Origin: Lacinutrix himadriensis | Lineage (GTDB): Bacteria > Bacteroidota > Bacteroidia > Flavobacteriales > Flavobacteriaceae | Direction of reading: 5' to 3' | Assembly: GCF_001418105.1 (NCBI RefSeq) | Contig: NZ_LIQI01000024.1 | Coordinates: forward strand, 236,591-300,590 | Length of the DNA: 64,000 bases | In this document: positions 7,232 to 15,768 of the stretch, in pieces | Layout: every line of letters begins with the position of its first letter | Position numbering within the stretch: the stretch's first letter is position 1 | Position numbers and translations under genes: made by a program | The notes under the pieces: generated by a model | The model's input: the letters and a program-made list of their open reading frames with translations, nothing else | What the model was told of the DNA's origin: nothing | The model's database searches: none

Positions 7232-9211
7232 CTAATTCAATAAAGCATCGTCTACATGATTAGGAAGTGTAACTTTTAAGTTTGGTTCTACTTCCATTGC
7301 TCGTCTAATAGCAAATTCTGCTCCTGAATTTCGTGCCCAACTTCGTCTTGAAATTCCGTTGTTTACGTCCCAGAACAGCATGGATTTTAAACGTTTAGAT
7401 GCTTCTGTACTACCATCAAGAACCATACCAAATCCGCCATTTATAACTTCTCCCCAGCCAACACCACCACCATTGTGAATGCTTACCCAAGTTGCTCCTC
7501 TAAAGCTATCTCCAATCACATTTTGTATCGCCATATCTGCTGTAAATCGGGAGCCATCATAGATATTACTTGTTTCTCTATATGGCGAATCGGTTCCGGA
7601 AACATCATGATGATCACGACCTAAAACGACATAGCCTATTTTTTCTTTAGCAATAGCATCATTAAAAGCTTGTGCAATTTTCATGCGTCCTTCTGCATCT
7701 GCATAAAGTATTCTGGCTTGTGAGCCTACCACTAATTTGTTTTCTTGCGCACCTTTAATCCATTGAATATTATCTGCCATTTGTTGTTGAATTTCTTCTG
7801 GCGAATTCTTTTTTATTTCCTCTAGCACCGAACAAGCAATAGCATCTGTTTTTGCTAAATCTTCTGGTTTTCCAGAAGCACATACCCAACGGAATGGTCC
7901 AAAACCATAATCGAAACACATAGGTCCCATGATATCTTGCACGTAACTTGGGTATCTAAAGTCGATGCCGTTTTCTGCCATAATATCAGCTCCAGCTCGT
8001 GAAGCTTCTAAAAGGAAGGCATTACCATAATCGAAAAAATAAGTTCCTTTTGCAGTATGTTTATTTATGGCTTCTGTATGGCGACAAAGTGTTTTTTGGA
8101 CTTCTATTTTAAACTGTTTGGGATTATTAGCCATCATTTCATTGGCATCTTCAAAAGAAATATCTGCAGGATAATAACCTCCAGCCCACGGATTATGAAG
8201 TGACGTTTGGTCGCTTCCTAAGTCAATATGTACGTTTGCTACATCAAATTTTTCCCAGACATCTACAATGTTTCCTAGGTATGCTATGGAAACGGTTTCT
8301 TTTTCGGCTTTCGCTTTATTAACACGAGTAACTAGTTCGTCTAAATTGGTGATTTTTTCGTCTATCCAACCTTGATCTAATCGTACTTGTGTGATTTTAG
8401 GATTCACTTCTGCACAAACGGTAATACAGCCAGCGATGTTTCCTGCTTTTGGTTGCGCACCAGACATGCCTCCTAAACCTGAGGTTACAAAAAGATTTCC
8501 TTGTGGTTCCTTTTTTATTTTTCTAAAACCATTTAAAACGGTAATGGTCGTTCCGTGTACAATTCCTTGCGGTCCAATATACATGAAGCTTCCAGCAGTC
8601 ATTTGTCCGTATTGCGTAACACCAAGCGCGTTGAATTTTTCCCAATCATCTGGTTTCGAATAATTAGGAATCATCATTCCGTTAGTCACTACAACACGTG
8701 GTGCATTTTTATGACTAGGAAATAACCCCATAGGATGGCCAGAGTACATAGCTAGTGTTTGTTCGTCATTCATTTCTGCCAAGTACTTCATGGTTAGTAG
8801 GTATTGTGCCCAATTAGAAAATACAGCGCCATTACCTCCATAGGTAATTAATTCGTGCGGATGTTGTGCTACAGCATAATCTAAATTATTCTGAATCATC
8901 AACATAATAGCCGCAGCCTGTTTTGTTTTGGCAGGGTACTCTTCAATAGGTCTAGCATACATTTTGTAATCCGGACGCAGACGATACATGTAAATTCTTC
9001 CGTAGGTTTCTAATTCATTTTTAAACTCAGGAAGTAATTCTGCGTGATGATTTTTATTAAAATAACGTAGCGCATTACGAAGTGCTAGTTTTTTTTCTTC
9101 AGCAGATAAAATAGCTTTACGCTTTGGTGCATGATTTATTTCTGTTTCGTATGCTTTTGGCTGTGGTAATATTTCTGGAATGCCTTCTAATATTTGATTT
9201 TTGAATGTCAT
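7232..9211 (-). CDS. hutU: Urocanate hydratase
   Basis: 659 aa, the long form found in Bacteroidetes; the Pseudomonas/E. coli-type enzyme is about 560 aa. It hydrates urocanate to imidazolone propionate, step two of histidine degradation, with tightly bound NAD+. Recognisable blocks include ITYGGNGAVFSNWAQYLLTMKYL, TAGSFMYIGPQGIVHGTT, the glycine-rich GLGGMSGAQPKAGNIAGC of the NAD-binding domain, and SWVSIHNGGGVGWGEVINGGFGMVLDG near the C-terminus. No hutH, hutI or hutG is in the window, so the pathway is split in this genome. A 57-aa gene lies 14 bases upstream on the same strand. Confidence 0.95.
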   Translation of the reverse strand: MTFKNQILEGIPEILPQPKAYETEINHAPKRKAILSAEEKKLALRNALRYFNKNHHAELLPEFKNELETYGRIYMYRLRPDYKMYARPIEEYPAKTKQAAAIMLMIQNNLDYAVAQHPHELITYGGNGAVFSNWAQYLLTMKYLAEMNDEQTLAMYSGHPMGLFPSHKNAPRVVVTNGMMIPNYSKPDDWEKFNALGVTQYGQMTAGSFMYIGPQGIVHGTTITVLNGFRKIKKEPQGNLFVTSGLGGMSGAQPKAGNIAGCITVCAEVNPKITQVRLDQGWIDEKITNLDELVTRVNKAKAEKETVSIAYLGNIVDVWEKFDVANVHIDLGSDQTSLHNPWAGGYYPADISFEDANEMMANNPKQFKIEVQKTLCRHTEAINKHTAKGTYFFDYGNAFLLEASRAGADIMAENGIDFRYPSYVQDIMGPMCFDYGFGPFRWVCASGKPEDLAKTDAIACSVLEEIKKNSPEEIQQQMADNIQWIKGAQENKLVVGSQARILYADAEGRMKIAQAFNDAIAKEKIGYVVLGRDHHDVSGTDSPYRETSNIYDGSRFTADMAIQNVIGDSFRGATWVSIHNGGGVGWGEVINGGFGMVLDGSTEASKRLKSMLFWDVNNGISRRSWARNSGAEFAIRRAMEVEPNLKVTLPNHVDDALLN

Positions 9212-9225
9212 AATGGTAACCGGCT

Positions 9226-9399
9226 TTACTTTTTGGTGGTTGTTTTTCTTGAAGTTGTGGCGTTATATCCGTAGGGACAATGTCTGCAACCACTTTCGCA
9301 ACAGTATCCACGTTTTAGGTGGTATTGCTCTGTGAAACACTTGTAACCTTCGGGGGTTAGGTAGTAGTCGCCTTCTTCAAGAGGTGTAAATTTCTTCAT
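9226..9399 (-). CDS. Small cysteine-rich protein, DUF5522-like (57 aa)
   Basis: The minus-strand frame from the ATG at 9397-9399 reads MKKFTPLEEGDYYLTPEGYK, then CFTEQYHLKRGYCCESGCRH and CPYGYNATTSRKTTTKK, ending at TAA 9226-9228. The PEGYxCFTxxYHLxRGxCCxSGCRHCPYG block is what I know as DUF5522, short proteins with a compact CC-x3-C-x2-C cluster likely to bind zinc (inference). Function unknown. It lies 14 bases before hutU on the same strand, probably in one transcript. A longer minus-strand reading at 9117-9311 is only a shadow of this gene and hutU. Confidence 0.85.
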   Translation of the reverse strand: MKKFTPLEEGDYYLTPEGYKCFTEQYHLKRGYCCESGCRHCPYGYNATTSRKTTTKK

Positions 9400-9446
9400 A
9401 TCACAAATATAATGTAATTTGGATTGATTTTTGAATGGTATAAAAT

Positions 9447-9770
9447 ATGATTTTTATTTCAAAATATATGGTTCCTAAAGGGTACACGGGAATAGCTATT
9501 TTTCCTTTTGTATTTTTAAAATATAGAAGTTTAAAGCGGAATAAAACACTAATTAACCATGAGCAAATTCATTTAAGACAACAATTAGAGCTGTTCCTTA
9601 TTCCTTTTTATTTCTTGTATTTTTTAGAGTTTTTGGTTCGATGGATTTCGTGTAGAAATTGGGAGGAAGCGTATAGGAATATTTCATTTGAAAGAGAAGC
9701 TTATATAAATGAAAAAGACCTTAATTATTTAAAATCAAGGTCTTTTTGGAATTTTGTAAAGTATTATTAA
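9447..9770 (+). CDS. Small putative metal-binding membrane protein with HEQIH motif
   Basis: 107 aa. An HExxH motif (H38-E39-Q-I-H42) is followed by a hydrophobic stretch (LELFLIPFYFLYFLEFLVRW, about residues 47-66) and then FEREAYIN (81-88), whose glutamate could be the third zinc ligand as in gluzincins. This suggests a minimal membrane-associated metalloprotease or a decayed one (inference); I do not recognise a named family beyond conserved Bacteroidetes hypotheticals. Its TAA overlaps, tail to tail, the stop of the large adhesin gene on the other strand (shared bases 9767-9770). Confidence 0.7.
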   Translation: MIFISKYMVPKGYTGIAIFPFVFLKYRSLKRNKTLINHEQIHLRQQLELFLIPFYFLYFLEFLVRWISCRNWEEAYRNISFEREAYINEKDLNYLKSRSFWNFVKYY

Positions 9771-12700
9771 GGTTTTAAAACCACTTTCTGAATTTTTTGT
9801 TTTCCGTTAGAAAGTATTGCTTTAACAATAAAAGTTCCTTCCGAGAAATTAGGATTATTAAAACGAATCTCTGAAGCATTAATTTCTGTTTTGTTAATTA
9901 GAACTCTTCCTAAAAGGTCATAAACTATCACTGTGCTGATGTTATCGTTTCCTGATTTTACTTTTATAAAGGAATTATTAGGAGCTATAATTTCTAATCC
10001 AGATAATTCATAATCTTGGATGCTTAAAGCATTATCGGTATATCTTAATATGAATCTATCATTATAGGTGCCAGCATTTATATTAAAGCTAAACGGATTA
10101 ACGCGTAAATTATGAATGGTGTTGGTATAGGTGTCTTCTATAAAAACAGCTTGGTTGGTATCTTGAAATAATCCATCTAGTGTGTTTATGGCAATGGAAT
10201 AATTTCCGTTTTCAGGAATTACTATTCCTAGTGGAACCGTGTCTGTATCTTGAAAAGGAAGTGCTTTACCTTGTATCGCCATTTTCTCTTCTTCCACTAC
10301 GGAATAGAATCGTGTGTTAGTTTCACTTAACTCGTAAGCATCATATAATTTGTCTTTGTTGTTAGTAGCTCCTTCCACATAACCAATTAAAATAGCGTTT
10401 GCGGTATTGTTTGGTGCAATTAGATCTAACCAAATTCTATGTTTCTCCGTGTTTGAAGTACGTTCCGACGCATCATTTGTTCTGTAAAACTGATTGTTAT
10501 TCAATGTTCCATCACGCATGGTGTTATTGAATATAACACTTGAATTTACAGGAGCTGTGTGTTCCATAAGTACAAAGAATGCTTGTCCTGAAGCTATTTT
10601 ACCATTAAATCCTGCAGGATTAGAACCTGTGCTATTATATGCAACATAGTCGTTAGAGTTGTAGTTATATACGTAATCTTGGTAAAATGGATCGTTAGTT
10701 GTATTGCTAGGAGTTTCTAAATGTCTCCAAAGATAAACGGTTCCTTGAATAGCGTTATTTGTATCATCACCAATTACAGACGCATTGGTTGTAATAAAAG
10801 TATCTGCCGAAATTGCGGAAGGATAAGGATTACCAATCAGGTTCCAGTTGTCATCTAGTTTGGTTGCCATAGTGGATCCGCCTCCAGGGTAAACTCCGCT
10901 ATTGTATGTCCCTCTTGTAATAGCTTTGGTTATTATTCCATTATTAGGAGTACCCACAAACTCCGGAGTTGAAGGAGTAGGAGTACCGCTTATGTTTCTA
11001 ATAATATATCCTTTACCAGGAATCATATTTTCGCTTGTTGCTGACCAATCTCCATAATTACCGCCAATGGTAGGAATCCATTCGTAAATATTAGAAGAAC
11101 CAGGAGATACATTGGTAACATTAAAACCTTCAACAGGAGAAGACCAATAGATATAATCATAAGAACTAGCTATAGTGGCAGTTCTTTCCATGGTAATATT
11201 TCCTGTATTATTGTTAGTAGCTACATCTGTTTCTTGAATAAGACTACCTCCAGATTTAATGGTTAAGTCTCCACCTGTTTTTACATTTATCCAATCTGTA
11301 ACCGTTAAATAATTATCTGCGACTACTTCTATAGTTCCTGTGTTATGAACCGTTAGGTTTTTAGCGTATGCTTGGTAACCAAAAGGAGGAAATGGCGTGG
11401 TTGTGTTGTTAGGTACTTTACATGCTTCTCCATCTGGGATAATAACACAATTATCGGGAGTTGGTACTCCTGCAGGTTTCCAGCTAGTAGGATCATTCCA
11501 ATCAGAACCACCTCCTTTAAATACTTTGGAGTTATTGGTAACTAAGATACTGCTGCTTACCGTACAACCGTTAGATAATGTGGTGCTAACAGGAATACTA
11601 AAAGTTGCGTTTTCTAGCTGTGTAAGTGTCGGTTTTACCCATATAGTAGTAGCGGGTGTGTTTGGTGTATAGCTAATTGTACCTGCTGTATCTGTATACG
11701 CATCTACTGTTGTCGTATCATAATCAAAGGCGGTATTTACAGGTTTTTCACCAAATAAATTAATGTCATCTATAGCGATGCCATCACACCATTCTGCGTA
11801 ATATTCTATTCTAATTCTTAACGTATTTTCATTGGTATACGCATTTAAATCAAAAGATAAGGTGTCAAAACGAGAGCCAGAAGCAACATCTGTTAGTATG
11901 GTTCCTGAAGGCAACGTTGTATAAGTTGTTCCGCCATCGGTAGAGACCTCTATATTTACATTTTCTAGTGTTGGATTAGTACCATTTGTATAATAACGTG
12001 AATGGTACATTTTGAAATCTAATGTAAGGTCTAAAAAGTCTGCAGTATTTAATGTAGGTGAAATTAGTTCATTATGTGTAGTATATGTGCCTACATCTGA
12101 AGTGGACATAACAAATTTGTTGTTTCCAAAACCAGAAGATATGGCAGGAAACCAACCTTGTTCATTAGGAATAAAAACACTTGTTCTGTTTTGCCATTTT
12201 GTTTTGTTATTAATTGTAGCCCCGTTATTTACAATATTATTAGTTGTAAATACTCCTAAATCACCAGTTTCAAAATCTTCTTGAATTAAATATACGGTTT
12301 CTATATCTCCTTCGGCTGTAAGTTGAATAATTTCATTATCACCACATATAATAGGGGCTGAAGGAGTGAAAGTAACTGTTGGTGTAGGACTTATTTTAGC
12401 CTCGATAGGAGTTCTTACTAAAGATTCGCAGCTTCCATTGGTAGCTGTAATCCAATATGTGTTTGTAGTTGCAAGTGAAGGAGATGTCCAACTTGCAGTT
12501 GGTACACCACCAGGATTAGTAAAGGTAGGAGCTGGAGATAATGCTGTTCCTCCAGTTTCTGCTGTATAGATATTAAATCCGGTAACTCCAGTTGTTCCAG
12601 TAGCATATAAATCTACGGTTCCGGTACCACAGCTTTCACCATCTGTTATTGTCGCAATATTAGCATCACAACTTTCTATAACGGTAAATAAATAATCTTC

Positions 12701-14569
12701 TGTTTCACCGTAGTCTTCTATCCAAAAGTCGTAAGATGCATATTCCTCAAAATCATCACAGGCGTCAAAATCAAATCCGTAAGTTTCCCAACCAAACCAG
12801 TTGTCAACTCCGTTATTTACTCTAATGCGCATCGTGTAATCACCAGCAGCAACAGCAGCAGGAATTACAAATCCAAACGTCACATTAACAGTTACTTGAC
12901 CATATATGTCATAAACTAGCTCGTTAGTATTGTTAAAAACACCATCTTTATTCCAGTCTACCCATGCTTTCCATGTTCCTCTAATAAAGGTATTTCCATC
13001 TGCATTTGCAACAATATTAACTCCTTCGCCTTGCGCTTGTATTGCAATTGGTGATAAGCCTGTAAAGTCTTGATATCCTGTAGTGTTAAAGGTAGATGTG
13101 TTTTCTGCTGGATCTGCAAGCGTACCTGTAAAAGCTAAACTGTTGATATATAAGGCATCTGGATCCCAAGAGGTAGGTTCACAATATGATACCGTTCCTG
13201 GAGTTGTTGTACAGTTAATAGTTAAATTGAAACCTGAGCAATTATTAGAACCATCTGAATTAAACTCTACTGTTAAAGATCCTGTAATAGAGGTTGTAAG
13301 TGGTATGGTAAAAGCTGTACATAAGGTCCCCGATCCATGGGCACTACCTCCCCAAAGCACTGTTCCTCCAGTACCAACACCATCATAAATTGTTAAATAA
13401 TCGTAACCGATTTCAGTAGTAATGGAGCCTGAAACCTGCGTGTAATTCCCTGGAATACTTGGGTTTAAAACCGTATAGCCAGAAGAGTTATTTGCGTAAT
13501 TACCAGTGCTTCCACCGCTATCGTATAAGTTTCCAGAACATACGGAATACGTGTTCGTACCAGTTGATGGTACAATTAATGGACCAGCTATTGTGGTTTC
13601 ATTGCCGGATAATGGAGTAGTAGTATAATAATCTGGACCACCACTACAAGCAGTATTAAAACTATATATGTAAAAGTAATAGGTTGTTGTTGGCGATAGA
13701 CCTGTAGCTGTAAAAGTTGTGTTAGCATCTGTATCTATAACTGTTGCTCCTCCTATAGTAGCACCTATAGCATAGGTGTTAGTGTCTGCTGGAGCAGGCG
13801 AAGGTGTTGTACCAGTAGTGTTCATTAATACTAAGTAATTGTCTGGTGTTGGCGAAGCTACTGTAAAATTACCTACAATACTAGTATCTGTTACTGTACC
13901 AAAAGTTAAAGCTGTTGCTTGCGCTGTTGGTTCTGTACAAGGTGTGGAAGCTGTTCCTTTAACTACTATGTCATCAACAATAAAGCTAGGGTTTGTTCCT
14001 CCTGAACCATCATTTTGCCATCTAAAGCCTAAATAAAAAGATAGGCCTGCAACTTCCGAGACATCTAAATTAACTTCTGTTTGTACTGTGTTTTCTCCTA
14101 ATAAATTTTCTGTTGTAGCAAAAGTATTCCAAGTTGTGCCATCTAGTGAATATGCTATTTGACCGTAATCATAGTCAGCCCCCAAAAAAATTTCTCCTTC
14201 GCAAATCCATTTAAAGTCTAAAGTTACAGTATTATATCCTGTAGCGTCGATTAAGGGGGATTTAGCGTAGTTTGTTGCAGTGTTATTGTTGTTGTATCTC
14301 GGCTTTGTACCTCCCGTGGTAGGATTGTTTTGACTGATAGCTAAAGAGTAATCGCCTTCTATTATCAAACTACGTGTATTATTGAATACCCACCATTGGT
14401 TATTAGTACCGGTTATATTGTAGTTTTCCCAACCAATATAGCCATTGTTAAGTTTGTTTTGTGTACCAGTTGCACTTTCAAAATCTTCAGAGAAAATTAT
14501 GGTTTGCCCATAAAAAGTACTAGTAATTAAAAATAGGAGTAGCGTTGTGAAAATTGGTTGTTTTTTCAT
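9767..14569 (-). CDS. Giant multidomain adhesin with T9SS C-terminal sorting domain (A)
   Basis: 1600 aa. Signal peptide MKKQPIFTTLLLFLITSTFYGQ; a MAM/jelly-roll-like domain (FSEDFESATGT... to FIVDDIVVKG, about 25-205); an FN3-like domain (about 215-325); a CUB-like domain (VCSGNLYDSGGSTGNY...YDYLTIYDG, about 340-455); a GEVED-type domain (ending in YGETEDYLFTV, about 460-650); an Ig-like repeat; a second jelly-roll-like domain (LIQEDFETGDLGVFTT... to IAIDDINLFG); a right-handed-helix-like part (WNDPTSWKPAGVPTPDNCVI); and a final sorting domain (ELSGLEIIAPNNSFIKV...KQKIQKVVLKP). It should be exported by Sec and then T9SS to the surface. Its last 175 residues are 94% identical to those of the next gene, its tandem paralogue. 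Confidence 0.9.
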   Translation of the reverse strand: MKKQPIFTTLLLFLITSTFYGQTIIFSEDFESATGTQNKLNNGYIGWENYNITGTNNQWWVFNNTRSLIIEGDYSLAISQNNPTTGGTKPRYNNNNTATNYAKSPLIDATGYNTVTLDFKWICEGEIFLGADYDYGQIAYSLDGTTWNTFATTENLLGENTVQTEVNLDVSEVAGLSFYLGFRWQNDGSGGTNPSFIVDDIVVKGTASTPCTEPTAQATALTFGTVTDTSIVGNFTVASPTPDNYLVLMNTTGTTPSPAPADTNTYAIGATIGGATVIDTDANTTFTATGLSPTTTYYFYIYSFNTACSGGPDYYTTTPLSGNETTIAGPLIVPSTGTNTYSVCSGNLYDSGGSTGNYANNSSGYTVLNPSIPGNYTQVSGSITTEIGYDYLTIYDGVGTGGTVLWGGSAHGSGTLCTAFTIPLTTSITGSLTVEFNSDGSNNCSGFNLTINCTTTPGTVSYCEPTSWDPDALYINSLAFTGTLADPAENTSTFNTTGYQDFTGLSPIAIQAQGEGVNIVANADGNTFIRGTWKAWVDWNKDGVFNNTNELVYDIYGQVTVNVTFGFVIPAAVAAGDYTMRIRVNNGVDNWFGWETYGFDFDACDDFEEYASYDFWIEDYGETEDYLFTVIESCDANIATITDGESCGTGTVDLYATGTTGVTGFNIYTAETGGTALSPAPTFTNPGGVPTASWTSPSLATTNTYWITATNGSCESLVRTPIEAKISPTPTVTFTPSAPIICGDNEIIQLTAEGDIETVYLIQEDFETGDLGVFTTNNIVNNGATINNKTKWQNRTSVFIPNEQGWFPAISSGFGNNKFVMSTSDVGTYTTHNELISPTLNTADFLDLTLDFKMYHSRYYTNGTNPTLENVNIEVSTDGGTTYTTLPSGTILTDVASGSRFDTLSFDLNAYTNENTLRIRIEYYAEWCDGIAIDDINLFGEKPVNTAFDYDTTTVDAYTDTAGTISYTPNTPATTIWVKPTLTQLENATFSIPVSTTLSNGCTVSSSILVTNNSKVFKGGGSDWNDPTSWKPAGVPTPDNCVIIPDGEACKVPNNTTTPFPPFGYQAYAKNLTVHNTGTIEVVADNYLTVTDWINVKTGGDLTIKSGGSLIQETDVATNNNTGNITMERTATIASSYDYIYWSSPVEGFNVTNVSPGSSNIYEWIPTIGGNYGDWSATSENMIPGKGYIIRNISGTPTPSTPEFVGTPNNGIITKAITRGTYNSGVYPGGGSTMATKLDDNWNLIGNPYPSAISADTFITTNASVIGDDTNNAIQGTVYLWRHLETPSNTTNDPFYQDYVYNYNSNDYVAYNSTGSNPAGFNGKIASGQAFFVLMEHTAPVNSSVIFNNTMRDGTLNNNQFYRTNDASERTSNTEKHRIWLDLIAPNNTANAILIGYVEGATNNKDKLYDAYELSETNTRFYSVVEEEKMAIQGKALPFQDTDTVPLGIVIPENGNYSIAINTLDGLFQDTNQAVFIEDTYTNTIHNLRVNPFSFNINAGTYNDRFILRYTDNALSIQDYELSGLEIIAPNNSFIKVKSGNDNISTVIVYDLLGRVLINKTEINASEIRFNNPNFSEGTFIVKAILSNGKQKIQKVVLKP

Positions 14570-14607
14570 GAATGTAATTGATATTAATAGCTGTTGGGTA
14601 GTTGATG

Positions 14608-14622
14608 TTTTTTTTTTTTTTT
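14608..14622. repeat. 15-base homopolymer, A15 on the adhesin-A strand
   Basis: A run of 15 T on the plus strand lies 39-53 bases upstream of the start codon of adhesin A. Its place in the probable promoter or leader makes it a candidate slippage site for phase variation (inference). Confidence 0.6.
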
Positions 14623-14900
14623 CTTTAGGTGTGATTCTATATTATTTTAATGTTTTGATATGGTGCATTTTTGTTTTTTACTTATTACGTTTTCTAAAAT
14701 TAAAGGGGTGTAAAAAAATAAAACTCTAATTTTAAAGCGCTTTTTTTTGTGCTTAATTTTGGTAACATAAACTTTAGATGTGAATTTGTTTCCCCAAAAA
14801 AAAGAATGAATAAATTAACGAAGTGTCTGGTGAATTCTTGAATTCCCAGTTTTAGTTGATTTATTGTCTTTTTGTTAAAGAATATTTATCTAATTTGCTT

Positions 14901-15006
14901 CTTTGTCGAAAATAGTTCAAAGTTTTTTAATAAAAATAAATTTTCGTTAAAATGAATGATTTTACTGACAAAATTGATTTTAAGCTGGTATTCAGGTTTT
15001 TGTGAG
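14901..15006 (+). pseudogene. Relic of the 5' end of the deaminase gene at 20862
   Basis: This stretch aligns with 20810-20916 over about 105 bases with one single-base indel. Shared blocks include TTTGTC-x-AAAATAGTT, then an AT-rich 23-base spacer of equal length in both, TTTTCGTT-x-AAATGA, TTT-x-ACTG, AAATT and TCAGGTTTTTGTG. The copy at 14952 keeps an ATG but hits TGA after 17 codons. It covers the last 50 bases before the deaminase start and about 18 codons of it. Confidence 0.65.
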
Positions 15007-15155
15007 TGAATTGTGTCTGAATCACGGATGTTATAATAGATATAAACATAGAAAGTTTTAGAGAGTTTTTTAGGCCTAAAAAAGGAGAAAAAGTTTCTTT
15101 AAGAACTTTTTTTTATAACATTTCTGTTGTTGTGATTTTTGGAGATGTAAAAGGT

Positions 15156-15203
15156 GAAAAGCTGTAAACTAAAAAATAAGAGAATTTTAGTTTGCAGCTT
15201 TTC
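15156..15203 (-). terminator. Terminator of adhesin B
   Basis: GAAAAGCTGTAAACTAAAA and TTTTAGTTTGCAGCTTTTC form a 19-bp stem with one G-U-type mismatch and a 10-base loop, 37 bases beyond the adhesin B stop codon. Confidence 0.75.
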
Positions 15204-15240
15204 ATTTAATTAAGTTATTCTAACAAAAAAGGAATACGTA

Positions 15241-15768
15241 CTACTGTTTTAACACCACTTTCTGGATTTTTTGTTTTCCGTTAGAAAGTATTGCTTTAAC
15301 AATATAGGCACCTTCCGAGAAATTATGATTATTAAAACGAATCTCTGAAGCATTAATTTCTGTTTTGTTAATTAGAACTCTTCCTAAAAGGTCATAAACT
15401 ATCACTGTGCTAATGCTATCGTTTCCGGATTTTACTTTTATAAAGGAATTATTAGGAGCTATAATTTCTAATCCAGATAATTCATAATCCTCTATGCTTA
15501 AAGCATTATCGGTATATCTTAATATGAATCTATCATTGTAGGTGCCAGCATTTATATTAAAGCTATACGGATTAACACGTAAATTATGTATGGTATTAGT
15601 ATAGGTGTCTTCAATGAAAATAGCTTGATTGGTATCTTGAAATAATCCATCTAGCGTATTTATAGCAATAGAATAGTTTCCGTTTTCAGGAATTATTATT
15701 CCTAAAGGTACCGTGTCTGTATCTTGAAAAGGAAGTGCTTTACCTTGTATTGACATTTTCTCTTCTTC
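15241..15768 (-). repeat. Near-identical 3' end shared with 9767-10294
   Basis: The last 175 codons plus stop of adhesins A and B differ at only about 10 residues (EEEKM-A/S-IQGK to VVLK-P/Q), far closer than the rest of the two proteins, whose domain content differs. This points to gene conversion or strong constraint on the tail. Confidence 0.85.

Larger units (their letters stand above)
14570..15240. other. 671-bp gap between the tandem adhesins
   Basis: No gene. It contains, from left to right, a 15-T run (14608-14622), very AT-rich sequence, a decayed copy of the upstream region and start of the deaminase gene that lies at 20862 (about 14901-15006), and a terminator for the downstream adhesin (15156-15203). 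The layout is what a tandem duplication of the adhesin plus its upstream flank would leave. Confidence 0.7.

Noticed and set aside
9117..9311. 64-aa minus-strand frame across the hutU start
   Set aside because: It uses the wrong frame for both hutU and the DUF5522-like gene, which explain the sequence better.
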